The position numbers were made by a program, and so were the translations under genes. A DNA stretch of 18,520 nt from Piscirickettsiaceae bacterium. GTDB lineage: Bacteria > Pseudomonadota > Gammaproteobacteria > Nitrosococcales > Methylophagaceae. The number at the start of each line of letters is the position of its first letter. The stretch's first letter is position 1. The stretch lies in the NCBI GenBank assembly GCA_018646825.1, contig JABGUA010000256.1, positions 1 to 18,520 on the forward strand, given 5' to 3'. This document shows, one piece after another, positions 1 to 8,018 of this stretch. The notes below the pieces were generated by a model that saw only the letters and a list, made by a program, of their open reading frames with translations, did not search any database and was not told the DNA's origin.

Positions 1-229
1 GCATATTGATTGAGTCTGCAATATGTTCTTTCTCAAATGCCGCTTTGTCACGAGTATCGACAAAGACACCCTTGTGCTGATTCACTATTTGGATAGCTTG
101 TGCGGTGTTAATGCTTGTGCCACCACCAATATTACTACTGATTGTGCTCGCAATTAAAACGGCTAACAACCCAAAAAACAGGATCCACAAGATCCAATGA
201 TTAACAACAAATTCCCCGAAATTTTCCAT
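1..229 (-). CDS. Rhodanese-like domain protein (YibN family), 3' end cut by window
   Basis: On the minus strand an ATG at 229 opens a frame that stays open to the window edge, about 76 residues. The product begins MENFGEFVVNHW, has one hydrophobic segment (about residues 10-31) and then an N-terminal rhodanese fold stretch (GVFVDTRDKAAFEKEHIADS), in which VDTR and F..EHI..S are the usual strand and helix signatures. The catalytic Cys loop would lie beyond the window. A membrane-anchored rhodanese divergent from gpmI matches yibN beside gpmI in E. coli and relatives, where the family is thought to act in sulfur transfer, with no precise substrate known. A modest ribosome site (AAGG) lies about 7 bases upstream of the ATG. 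The gene is incomplete here, so the full domain cannot be verified. Confidence 0.8.
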   Translation of the reverse strand, partial: MENFGEFVVNHWILWILFFGLLAVLIASTISSNIGGGTSINTAQAIQIVNQHKGVFVDTRDKAAFEKEHIADSINM

Positions 230-367
230 ATCTAGCCTTACGTTATACGTTCGTTCTCTGACAGAATCTGTCATTCACTACAAAACACCCTATAATACAC
301 GGCATCATCTATCATTTACATGTATTAACGTGATCTCGCATCATACTAACGATATTGAGGATAAGTC
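230..367. promoter_or_regulatory. Divergent yibN/gpmI promoter region
   Basis: This 138-base gap separates two divergent genes. A perfect -10 hexamer TATAAT lies at 291-296, with CTGTCA (4 of 6 to the -35 consensus) at 268-273 and a 17-base spacer, reading toward gpmI. A 13-base perfect inverted repeat (GACAGA-A-TCTGTC, 260-272) overlaps that -35 and could be an operator. No promoter toward the rhodanese gene is obvious by eye. Confidence 0.55.
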
Positions 368-1903
368 ATGAGTCAGTCTCATCGCCCAGTAGCCCTAATT
401 ATTCTTGATGGATGGGGTTATAGCGAAACACCACAAAATAACGCTATTTATGCCGCAAACACACCTGTCTGGGATCAACTATGGGCTAATTACCCGCATA
501 CCTTGATCAGTGCTTCTGGAGAAGGTGTCGGCTTACCCGACGGTCAAATGGGTAATTCTGAAGTCGGCCACTTAAATATTGGTGCCGGTCGTGTGGTGTA
601 CCAAGAATTCACACGCGTTAATTTAGCCATCCGTGATCGATCTTTTTTTGATAATGCGACTTTATTACAAGCTGTTAATAACGCAAAGCAGGCCGATAAA
701 GCCGTTCATATATTAGGTTTATTATCTCCTGGTGGCGTTCATAGTCATACGGACCACATAGAAGCAATGGTCGAAATGGCCATTAAACAAGGCGCCAAAA
801 AGGTGTATGTCCATGCTTTCCTCGATGGACGAGATACACCGCCTAAAAGTGCTCAAGCATCGATTGATGCCATGGAAGCCAAATTCAAAGCGCTTGGCGG
901 TGGCCAGTTTGCATCATTAGTCGGTCGTTTTTATGCCATGGATCGTGATCAACGCTGGGAACGTGTCGAAACTGCTTATCATTTATTAACAGATGGTATC
1001 GCTGACTATGCCGCTGATTCGGCAACAGCAGGGCTTGCAATGGCTTATGCTCGTGATGAAACAGATGAGTTTGTTCGGGCGACGCGCATTGGCTCAGAGC
1101 AAATTAAAATGGAAGAGGGTGATGCCGTCGTCTTCATGAATTTCCGTTCTGATCGTGCCCGCGAATTAACCTTAGCGTTAACGGATCCTGACTTTGCTGA
1201 ATTTAAACAATCTCGGCCATTAAACTTAGCCTCTGTTGTGACATTAACAGAGTATAAAAAAGAGTTTACCAACCCTATCGCTTTTCCTTCTTCCTCATTA
1301 AATAACGTCTTAGGCGCTTATTTAGCCGATCAGGGTAAACGCCAATTACGTATTTCTGAGACTGAAAAGTATGCCCATGTGACCTTCTTCTTTAGTGGTG
1401 GTCGAGAACAGCCTTTTGAAGGTGAGGATCGGATTCTAATTCAATCTCCACAAGTGAAAACCTATGATTTACAACCTGCGATGGCAGCACCCGAGGTAGC
1501 AAAAAAGCTAGTTGAAGCGATTCATAGTGGAAAATATGATGCCATCATGTGTAATTTTGCGAATGCTGACATGGTAGGCCACAGTGGCCAATATGATGCA
1601 GCTGTTGCGGCGATAGAAGCGTTAGATACGGCATTAGGTCAAGTCTGGGCAGCATTGAAAGCCGTGGGGGGCGAAATGATTGTCACCGCCGATCATGGCA
1701 ATGCTGAATTAATGCAGGATGAAACCACAGGCCAACCCCATACCGCACACACCACTAATCCCGTCCCATTGATATATGCTGGTCGTCCTGGACAGTGTGC
1801 CGAGCAGGGCTCATTGTCTGATATTGCGCCAACCATGTTGTCCTTGATGGACTTGGCCATTCCTGATGAAATGGGCAAACACCTTTTGGTTAAACTGTCA
1901 TAA
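368..1903 (+). CDS. gpmI: 2,3-bisphosphoglycerate-independent phosphoglycerate mutase
   Basis: Interconverts 3-phosphoglycerate and 2-phosphoglycerate in glycolysis/gluconeogenesis in the cytosol, using two manganese ions and a phosphoserine intermediate. The protein is 511 residues, the usual length. Alkaline-phosphatase-superfamily motifs are intact: metal-binding Asp14 in ILDGWG, the nucleophile Ser64 in MGNSEVGHLNIGAGR, GGVHSH near 122-127, DGRDTPP near 153-159, FRSDRAREL, the TEKYAHVTFFFSGG loop, NFANADMVGH and the C-terminal VTADHGNAE metal site. A TGAGGA ribosome site lies about 8 bases before the ATG. It is first in a plus-strand run with envC (21-base gap) and ctpA, the same order as in many gammaproteobacteria. 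Nothing is unusual about it. Confidence 0.98.
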   Translation: MSQSHRPVALIILDGWGYSETPQNNAIYAANTPVWDQLWANYPHTLISASGEGVGLPDGQMGNSEVGHLNIGAGRVVYQEFTRVNLAIRDRSFFDNATLLQAVNNAKQADKAVHILGLLSPGGVHSHTDHIEAMVEMAIKQGAKKVYVHAFLDGRDTPPKSAQASIDAMEAKFKALGGGQFASLVGRFYAMDRDQRWERVETAYHLLTDGIADYAADSATAGLAMAYARDETDEFVRATRIGSEQIKMEEGDAVVFMNFRSDRARELTLALTDPDFAEFKQSRPLNLASVVTLTEYKKEFTNPIAFPSSSLNNVLGAYLADQGKRQLRISETEKYAHVTFFFSGGREQPFEGEDRILIQSPQVKTYDLQPAMAAPEVAKKLVEAIHSGKYDAIMCNFANADMVGHSGQYDAAVAAIEALDTALGQVWAALKAVGGEMIVTADHGNAELMQDETTGQPHTAHTTNPVPLIYAGRPGQCAEQGSLSDIAPTMLSLMDLAIPDEMGKHLLVKLS

Positions 1904-1924
1904 AGACTGGGCGTTAAAACTAAG

Positions 1925-3058
1925 ATGTTGATGCGTCTTTTGACTTTATATTTTTGCTTGCTTACCATCTCAACTAGCCTGCATGCTGAAACTGATTCCG
2001 CGCAACGCCTAGAAGATGTTCAAGCTGAAATTGATTCTTTATCAGACTCGCTAAATAAAGATAAAAAAGCCCGTTCTACGCTATACCGCCAGCTAAAAAA
2101 GCAAAGTAAAGCCGTCTCGACCTTAAACCGTGAATTACGTGATTTAGATCAGCAGCTGGAGCAAAAAAATCAGCAGCTCAAACAACTTGAGAAAGCACAA
2201 GATACTTTTCGCCAATCACATGCCGAGCAACTAGGTGCATTAAGCACGCAACTCCGTGCTGCTTACCTTAATGCTCAGCCTCATTACTTACAGGTTTTAC
2301 TAAACCAGCAAACGCCCGGAAAGCTCAGCCGTACTAGCACCTATTTTCATTACTTTCATGAAGCGCGACAAACGCAATTAACCGCCATTAGCGATAATCT
2401 AAAGACGCTCGATAATAACAAACAAGATTTATTAATTGCTCGCCAACAGCAACAGGCTTTGTTCGAAAAAAGGCAGGCACAACAACAACGCTTAAAAACA
2501 CAAAATGCGCAGCGCCTAGCAACTGCTAAAGAATTGGATCAACGGGTGAGCACACAAGGAGCCCGTGTCGCTTCACTCAACGAAGAAGCCCAAGCATTGA
2601 GAGACTTGCTTCAATCTTTAGCCCAGCAAAAACCCGTAAAATTGCTTCATCATCGGCCTTTTGCCAAAATGAAAGGTCAGCTGACTTGGCCAACTAAAGG
2701 CAAAGTCATTGCCCGTTATGGCAGTTCAAGGAAGCTTGGTAAACTGACTTGGCAAGGCATTATGATTAAATCTGCTACGGGTAAGGAAATCCACTCTGCC
2801 GCTGCTGGTCGAGTGGTGTTTTCAAACTGGCTCCGTGGTTTTGGCTTATTGCTTATTATTGACCATGGTGATAAATATATGACCCTATATGGTAATAATC
2901 AGAGCTTACTCAGAGAAGTAGGTGATACCGTTAATGCTGGAGAATTGGTTGCTTTAAGCGGTGATCAAGGTATTAAACAATATGCAGGACTTTATTTTGA
3001 GCTACGGCATCAAGGGAGTCCAACCGACCCCATGAAGTGGCTTGGTAAACGCAGTTAA
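1925..3058 (+). CDS. envC: EnvC-type murein hydrolase activator (degenerate LytM/M23 domain)
   Basis: A periplasmic activator of the cell-division amidases (AmiA/AmiB type) in the family. The 377-residue product has a Sec signal peptide (residues 1-21, ending SLHA), then two long coiled-coil stretches (about 24-115 and 150-245, rich in Gln, Lys and Leu), then a C-terminal M23/LytM domain (about 250-377). The zinc ligands expected in active M23 peptidases are absent: the HxxxD site reads WQGIMIKS near 276-283 and the HxHFE site reads GLYFELR near 355-361. It should therefore be catalytically dead, as in E. coli EnvC. The first ATG lacks a good Shine-Dalgarno sequence; an ATG two codons downstream (1931) is an equally possible start. 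It lies 21 bases after gpmI and 21 bases before ctpA, consistent with one operon. Confidence 0.93.
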   Translation: MLMRLLTLYFCLLTISTSLHAETDSAQRLEDVQAEIDSLSDSLNKDKKARSTLYRQLKKQSKAVSTLNRELRDLDQQLEQKNQQLKQLEKAQDTFRQSHAEQLGALSTQLRAAYLNAQPHYLQVLLNQQTPGKLSRTSTYFHYFHEARQTQLTAISDNLKTLDNNKQDLLIARQQQQALFEKRQAQQQRLKTQNAQRLATAKELDQRVSTQGARVASLNEEAQALRDLLQSLAQQKPVKLLHHRPFAKMKGQLTWPTKGKVIARYGSSRKLGKLTWQGIMIKSATGKEIHSAAAGRVVFSNWLRGFGLLLIIDHGDKYMTLYGNNQSLLREVGDTVNAGELVALSGDQGIKQYAGLYFELRHQGSPTDPMKWLGKRS

Positions 3059-3079
3059 TAACAATTTTAGGGAAAGGCT

Positions 3080-4396
3080 ATGAGTTTTTTGAGACGTGAT
3101 ATTGGTTTGATTTCTGCTGGTGCTATTCTAGGTGCATCGCTGATCTTCGGCCAAATGGTATTTGCCGATAATCAAAGCAACCGCCCAGACATTCCTCTCG
3201 AAGAGCTCCGCGCTTTTTCAGAAATTTTTGGTCGTATTAAAAATAATTATGTTGAACCTGTTGAAGACAAGGAATTACTGCAAAATGCCATCCGAGGCAT
3301 GTTGTCAGGCTTAGATCCCCATTCAACTTATCTTGATTTAGAAGATTTTAAACAGCTTCGTGAAGGGACATCGGGTGAATTCGGTGGTCTCGGTATTGAA
3401 GTCACAATGGAAGACGGCTTTGTTCGCATCGTATCACCAATTGATGATACCCCTGCTGCTGAGGCTGGCATAGAAGCGGGTGACTTGATTATTCGCTTAG
3501 GCGACACGCCTGTAAAAGGCATGGTATTGCGTGATGCAGTCGATATCATGCGAGGTAAGCCAGGAACAGATTTAGACTTAACTATTATCCGTGATGGTGA
3601 AGATAAGCCGCTTAAGATCACTTTAACTCGTGCCATTATTAAGGTGAAAAGCGTTAAGTTTCGTACCCTTGAGCCTGGTTATGGCTATGTACGCATCAGC
3701 ACCTTTCAACAACGTACTGGGGAAAGTTTAAACGATGCTATTGAAGCACTTAAAAAAGACAATGACGGCACTTTAAATGGCTTAGTTCTAGATTTGCGGA
3801 ATAACCCTGGTGGCTTATTAAATGCCGCGGTAGAAGTCTCTGACAGCTTTATTGCTAACGGTATGATTGTGTATACCGATGGCCGTATTCCTGACTCTAA
3901 ACAAGAATTTACGGCAAAACCAAGAGATGTTTTAAAAGGGGCTCCTTTAGTTGTACTAGTCAATGGAGGCTCTGCTTCTGCGTCTGAAATCGTGGCTGGT
4001 GCGTTACAAGATCATCATCGTGCCGTGATTATAGGGACAAAAACATTTGGTAAGGGCTCCGTACAAACGGTTATGCCTTTAACAGATAGTACGGCCGTTA
4101 AAATGACAACAGCCCGTTATTTCACGCCTTCTGGTCGCTCAATCCAAGCAGAAGGTATTGTGCCTGATATCACCGTTGCTCGTGTCAATATAACGGCTAG
4201 TGAGAGTGCCGGTTTTGAGCCTTTGCGTGAGCAAGATTTATCAAAACATATTTCAAATGGTAATGGCAAAACAGATGCTGACATTGCGAAAGAGGCTGCA
4301 GAGAAGAAAAAAGATGACGCACCATTAGCTGTCACTGACTATACTTTGTCGGAAGCCCTGAATTTATTGAAAGGCATTCACATCCTGAATCGTTAA
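3080..4396 (+). CDS. ctpA: Carboxy-terminal processing protease (S41 family)
   Basis: A periplasmic serine protease that trims or degrades proteins from their C-termini. The 438-residue product starts with a signal/anchor segment (about 8-29, ending MVFAD), then an N-terminal helical part, a PDZ domain (about 98-185, with the FGGLGIEV carboxylate-binding loop) and the S41 catalytic core. The Ser-Lys dyad is visible: Ser300 in GGSASASEI and Lys325 in TFGKGSVQT, 25 residues apart as in the family. The C-terminal region (390-420) is charged and low in complexity. A good ribosome site (GGGAAAGG) precedes the ATG. It follows envC closely, the common gpmI-envC-ctpA order. The symbol ctpA is used generically; the substrates and any adaptor are unknown. 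Confidence 0.95.
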   Translation: MSFLRRDIGLISAGAILGASLIFGQMVFADNQSNRPDIPLEELRAFSEIFGRIKNNYVEPVEDKELLQNAIRGMLSGLDPHSTYLDLEDFKQLREGTSGEFGGLGIEVTMEDGFVRIVSPIDDTPAAEAGIEAGDLIIRLGDTPVKGMVLRDAVDIMRGKPGTDLDLTIIRDGEDKPLKITLTRAIIKVKSVKFRTLEPGYGYVRISTFQQRTGESLNDAIEALKKDNDGTLNGLVLDLRNNPGGLLNAAVEVSDSFIANGMIVYTDGRIPDSKQEFTAKPRDVLKGAPLVVLVNGGSASASEIVAGALQDHHRAVIIGTKTFGKGSVQTVMPLTDSTAVKMTTARYFTPSGRSIQAEGIVPDITVARVNITASESAGFEPLREQDLSKHISNGNGKTDADIAKEAAEKKKDDAPLAVTDYTLSEALNLLKGIHILNR

Positions 4397-4461
4397 GCCA
4401 GAACTGCACTAACTCATTTGGGGTGCTTGCACCTTCATTCTTCTCTTAAAAAGGGATAGCT

Positions 4462-5262
4462 ATGTCCGCTTCGGAGCCTTCTTCTTTATCTATTTTATTA
4501 GTTGAGCCTTCGCCGACCCAGAGTAAAATTATCACTTCACATTTGAGTGAAGAGGGTGTCGAGCAAATTGATAGTGTTAGCAATGGTGAAGAAGCTATCG
4601 CCTTTGTCCAAAAATACCCACCAGACCTTGTCATTAGCGCAATGTATTTACCTGATATGTCAGCCACAGAGTTGTTATCCGAGTTACGCCATCGCAAAGA
4701 TTTTGAGTCCATTAACTTTATGCTCATTTCAAGTGAAACGGCTTTCACCGTACTTGACCCCATTCGACAGGCTGGTGTTATTGCCATTCTGCCTAAGCCT
4801 TTCGCACACCAAGATCTAGAACGGGCTTTAAGAACAACCCTTGACTATATCAGCCCAGAAGAACTGGCCTTAGCCAGTTATGACGTTGACGAGATTAATG
4901 TACTCATTGTTGACGATAGTATGACCTCTAGAAATCATATTGCGCGTGTTTTGACAGATATGGGCATCGAGAACATTAGGAAGGCTGAAAATGGCCTTGA
5001 TGCGATTGCTATGCTGTCTGATCGGGCCTTTGACCTGATTATTACTGACCTAAATATGCCAGAAATGGATGGGCAGCAGCTTATTGAACACGTTCGCCAC
5101 GAAATGGGTAACACCTATATACCGATTATGATGGTCACCAGTGAGCACGATGCTGCTCGCTTGAGTAGTGTACAAAAATCAGGCGTCTCCGCTATCTGTG
5201 ATAAACCTTTTGAACCTCAAGCCGTACGTGAAATTTTGTTCAGAGTGCTGGATGGTGCCTAA
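4462..5262 (+). CDS. Tandem-receiver response regulator, first receiver degenerate
   Basis: A 266-residue protein made of two CheY-like receiver domains and no output domain. The second (about 145-266) is canonical: acidic pair Asp151-Asp152, phosphoacceptor Asp196 in DLIITDLNMP, Thr226 and Lys248. The first (about 10-130) keeps the fold and Lys112 but lacks the chemistry: the acidic pair is Glu15-Pro16 and the phosphoacceptor position is Ala60 in DLVISAMYLP. It is therefore probably a pseudo-receiver that binds a partner or regulates its neighbour domain. No histidine kinase lies in the window. It starts 65 bases after ctpA and may share that transcript, which ends at the terminator just downstream. 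The AAAAAGGGA ribosome site fits the ATG. The pathway it serves cannot be told from the sequence. Confidence 0.9.
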   Translation: MSASEPSSLSILLVEPSPTQSKIITSHLSEEGVEQIDSVSNGEEAIAFVQKYPPDLVISAMYLPDMSATELLSELRHRKDFESINFMLISSETAFTVLDPIRQAGVIAILPKPFAHQDLERALRTTLDYISPEELALASYDVDEINVLIVDDSMTSRNHIARVLTDMGIENIRKAENGLDAIAMLSDRAFDLIITDLNMPEMDGQQLIEHVRHEMGNTYIPIMMVTSEHDAARLSSVQKSGVSAICDKPFEPQAVREILFRVLDGA

Positions 5263-5271
5263 ATAACAGGC

Positions 5272-5303
5272 AAAAAAATAGGCCACCGGAGCGACCTATT
5301 TTC
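5272..5303. terminator. Bidirectional terminator between response regulator and GST operon
   Basis: An 8-bp stem, AAAATAGG (5275-5282) pairing with CCTATTTT (5295-5302), is flanked by an A-run on the left and T-run on the right. It lies between the stops of two converging genes, so it can end transcription from both sides. Confidence 0.75.
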
Positions 5304-5323
5304 ACATCATAACTTCTGATTTT

Positions 5324-6112
5324 TTAGAATTCACCACACTCAACATCAGCCAATGTGTTCGACTTAATATCTTCAAGCGAAGGTAATAAATCATACGCAA
5401 TAATATCTTGGCCTGAATAACTCTTGTGTGTTTTGATTTTTTCAAACCAGCCTTTAACATTTGGACGTGAATTCAGCATATCTGCTTCACCAATCACTGA
5501 CAATAAGTGTAGGTAAGCCGTGAAGTGAATATCAACGTAGCTGAATTCTCCAACGATGTATTCTGATGCAATTTTTGCATCCAATGCATCCAGCGGTGTT
5601 GCTAGTCCAGCACGTGCTGCTTCAACAGCCGCATTATCAGCAGCATAACTTGCATCACCCATTGGACCGATCACCAACTCTTGCATCAATGTTTCAACAT
5701 GCGGTTGTACTTCTGTACGCCCGATATCCATCCAATAGTTTTGATCCGCTAATACCGCCGCATTACGTGGTGCTAAGAAACGACCTAAACCACGGCCTTC
5801 GACAAATACTGATGTCCCATTTTCACCAACAACAATATAATCGGCTTCTTTTAGTGCCGGCATAATGCCTAATGGCGAAATCTTGCGGTAATCTGCGCTG
5901 TCTTGCTGTTTTGTTGACATATCAACAACAGCACTTTCAATTTCAATGCCTTTTTCAGCAGCTGTTAACATCACCTTCAATGTGTCGGGGTGGCCCGGAA
6001 AGCCCAGTAATTGCATAATATACTGGGTTTTTTTCATCTCTCCATCACTACCATATCGGTCATCTGCATCTAATGATTTTGCAGCAGAGCCAAAATGAAA
6101 TAAATCACTCAT
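5324..6112 (-). CDS. GST-fold protein, long type (paralogue of 7203-7994)
   Basis: A cytosolic-type glutathione S-transferase fold, 262 residues. A conserved N-terminal extension of about 30 residues (SLDADDRYGSDGEMKK) precedes the thioredoxin-like domain (about 31-110), which has the cis-proline loop ISPLGIMPAL. The alpha-helical domain carries the N-capping segment VGEFSYVDIHFTAYLHLL. An insert QDIIAYDL follows SYSG near the end, and the C-terminus reads DVECGEF. The first 40 residues match the other long GST at 37 positions. The usual Glu-Ser glutathione-binding pair before helix 3 is not recognisable (ENGTSVFVEG), and a Cys shared by the other three GSTs (TLKC) is Val here. GGAGG lies about 8 bases before the ATG. 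It follows the short GST by 24 bases. Activity, substrate and glutathione binding are unproven. Confidence 0.85.
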   Translation of the reverse strand: MSDLFHFGSAAKSLDADDRYGSDGEMKKTQYIMQLLGFPGHPDTLKVMLTAAEKGIEIESAVVDMSTKQQDSADYRKISPLGIMPALKEADYIVVGENGTSVFVEGRGLGRFLAPRNAAVLADQNYWMDIGRTEVQPHVETLMQELVIGPMGDASYAADNAAVEAARAGLATPLDALDAKIASEYIVGEFSYVDIHFTAYLHLLSVIGEADMLNSRPNVKGWFEKIKTHKSYSGQDIIAYDLLPSLEDIKSNTLADVECGEF

Positions 6113-6136
6113 TCTTTTTTCCTCCAGATAAGCCGA

Positions 6137-6799
6137 TTAGGCTGCGTTTAATTGTTTTTGTTTAATGTCTTCAAGTGATGGCAAGCTTGCGTAACTCGGA
6201 CGCTGCTTAATCTTGTCATACCAGGCTTTGATATTAGGGCGTGACTCAATCATGTCTTGTTTTCCAGCCAACACTAAAAAATGTGCGACGGCTGTCCAAT
6301 GGACATCTGCGTAGCTGTAATCGCCAACAATAAGATTTTTTCCCGTTAGAGCAGCATCAAATGCATTAAGACCCGTTTCCACTAAAGCCACAGCATCTGC
6401 ATCTGCTGTACTACCGAATGCAGCAGCATTTAGTAGCGACTCAACCGGTGCACCGATTGTTTCAGATACTTGCCACCAGTAATTTTGATGTCCGAAGTTC
6501 TGCGCTTTTTTCGGGTTCAAAAACCCTTTACCACGTGTATCCATGTAAGCTAAGCTCGCTTCCGCACCAATCGCAACAGCATCGCCTTCTTCCAAATATG
6601 GGTGCTTCCCGAATGGAGATAGACCGCGATATTCTGCTTGGTCATGTTCACCTGCTTGTGTATCAAGCAGTTCTGTTTCCAACTTGATTTGTTTTTCGGC
6701 TGCCATCACTAGGCATTTAACTGTACTTAAGTCTCCAGGAAACCCGAGTAGTTTCATGCCTGCTTCTGCTTTCTTTTTCTTTTTAAAAAGCCCAAACAT
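6137..6799 (-). CDS. GST-fold protein, short type with lysine-rich N-terminus
   Basis: A GST-fold protein of 220 residues, first gene of a two-gene operon with the long GST 24 bases downstream. It begins MFGLFKKKKKAEAG, a hydrophobic-then-cationic tip that could touch membrane, then a thioredoxin-like domain (GFPGDLSTVKC; cis-Pro in SPFGKHPYLEEGD) and a helical domain with the N-capping segment VGDYSYADVHWTAVAHFL. It ends PSLEDIKQKQLNAA. Where GSTs normally carry Glu-Ser before helix 3, the by-eye alignment gives Gly-Ala (IGAEASLAYMD), so glutathione binding may be altered. It is closest in this window to the short GST at 8019-8690. A GAGGT ribosome site precedes the ATG. A role with the nearby monooxygenase is inferred from context only. 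Confidence 0.85.
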   Translation of the reverse strand: MFGLFKKKKKAEAGMKLLGFPGDLSTVKCLVMAAEKQIKLETELLDTQAGEHDQAEYRGLSPFGKHPYLEEGDAVAIGAEASLAYMDTRGKGFLNPKKAQNFGHQNYWWQVSETIGAPVESLLNAAAFGSTADADAVALVETGLNAFDAALTGKNLIVGDYSYADVHWTAVAHFLVLAGKQDMIESRPNIKAWYDKIKQRPSYASLPSLEDIKQKQLNAA

Positions 6800-7150
6800 T
6801 TTATTACCTCTTTTTCATTAAATAATCTTGGGCTAACCACCTAAACTACGATATTAAACAAGCTTGGTGACTAGTCCTCCTTCCCTAAAATTTAGCTATT
6901 CTCAATATGTGGACGCCATTTAGAAATATTTATAAATGACATAACATCAATCAACAATAGCAAAGTTCTGTTATCGCTGACTAGTTTCTGTATCAATTTG
7001 TTGGAATATCGATCATGCTGCAAGCAGTGATTGCACAACTGCTTAGAAGGGAATTAATTGAAAAAAGGGGATGATGATTTATAGAAGTTTTAATCTACGT
7101 TGCTAGTAAAAAATTATGCGTTTATATCCGCTAACTATATAGCTAGCCAT
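6800..7150 (-). promoter_or_regulatory. Upstream region of the second GST operon
   Basis: About 350 bases without a convincing gene. A weak minus-strand promoter candidate is TATAAA (complement of 6929-6934) with TTGTTG (complement of 6952-6957) 17 bases upstream. The 27-bp repeat, the 25-bp-spaced TTTTAACC sites and the ATACGTAT core found ahead of the other two operons are all absent here. The only resemblance is a single TTTTAATC near 7088. This operon is therefore probably regulated differently. Confidence 0.35.
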
Positions 7151-7176
7151 AAAAAAAGGCCGCATAATGCGGCCTT
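7151..7176 (-). terminator. Rho-independent terminator of the first GST operon
   Basis: A 10-bp perfect stem, AAGGCCGCAT (7156-7165) with ATGCGGCCTT (7167-7176), lies 27 bases after the stop of the long GST. Read on the minus strand the GC-rich stem is followed by a run of seven T (complement of 7151-7157), a textbook terminator. Confidence 0.9.
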
Positions 7177-7202
7177 CTTCATGAACACTTTAGGTCGTGA
7201 AT

Positions 7203-7994
7203 TTAGAACTCACCACATTCAACATCTTTCATTACTTTTGCTTTAATTTCATCTAATGTTGGTAAGAAATCGTAACTAATAATGTCTTGGCCTGAGAAGC
7301 TCTTATGCGCTTTGATGCGATCGAACCAAGCTTTGATATTACTGTGTCTAGCAAATAAGACACCTTCACCCATAACGGTGAGTAAGTGAATATAAATGGT
7401 CCAGTGAATATCAGCATATGAATAACCACCTACCACGAACTCATTTGATGTTAATTGCTCATCAAATGCTTCTAAAGGATCGGCCAAAGCTTCACGTGCA
7501 GCATTAATCACGGCATCATCAGCAACAAAACTAGGATCAGCCATCTGTCCACATACTTTTTGCATCATTAACGCTTCAACATGGGGCTGGACATCATCTT
7601 TACCCACTTCCATCCAGTACATTTCTGTTGCTAATACAGCGGCATTACGCGGTGCAAGTCTGTTACCCAAACCACGCCCCTCAACAAAGACCGCAACACC
7701 AGGTTCACCGGCAATGGTGTAGTAAGCTTCTTTTATTGCTGGTGTTAAACCAAATGGTGAAATAGCACGATAATCAGCGCTGTCTTGCTCACCTTTTGTC
7801 ATATCTAAGATACCACTTTCTACTTCAATCCCTTTTTCAGCTGCTGTTAACAGACATTTTAATGTATCTACATCACCTGGGAAGCCAAGTAACTGCATAA
7901 TATATTGTGTTTTTTTCATCTCGCCGTCACTACCGTAACGATCATCTGCATCTAGTGCCTTGGCCGCAGAGCCATAATGAAATAAATCAGCCAT
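7203..7994 (-). CDS. GST-fold protein, long type (paralogue of 5324-6112)
   Basis: A 263-residue GST-fold protein, second gene of the first GST operon, 24 bases after the short GST. It has the same N-terminal extension (ALDADDRYGSDGEMKK), thioredoxin-like domain (GFPGDVDTLKC; cis-Pro in SPFGLTPAIKEAY), helical domain with VGGYSYADIHWTIYIHLL, late insert QDIISYDF and C-terminus DVECGEF as the gene at 5324-6112. The position of the Glu-Ser glutathione-binding pair reads Pro-Gly (EPGVAVFVEG), and no obvious Tyr/Ser/Cys nucleophile sits at the usual place after strand 1. It could be a heterodimer partner of the short GST; this is inference from the duplicated pairing. CGAGGAG lies before the ATG. 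Confidence 0.85.
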   Translation of the reverse strand: MADLFHYGSAAKALDADDRYGSDGEMKKTQYIMQLLGFPGDVDTLKCLLTAAEKGIEVESGILDMTKGEQDSADYRAISPFGLTPAIKEAYYTIAGEPGVAVFVEGRGLGNRLAPRNAAVLATEMYWMEVGKDDVQPHVEALMMQKVCGQMADPSFVADDAVINAAREALADPLEAFDEQLTSNEFVVGGYSYADIHWTIYIHLLTVMGEGVLFARHSNIKAWFDRIKAHKSFSGQDIISYDFLPTLDEIKAKVMKDVECGEF

Positions 7995-8018
7995 TTTGTT
8001 TCTCCTCGTTAGTTATGA

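Noticed and set aside
7015..7074. 19-residue plus-strand frame (MLQAVIAQLLRRELIEKRG)
   Set aside because: Amphipathic-looking but very short, with no clear ribosome site and no supporting context.
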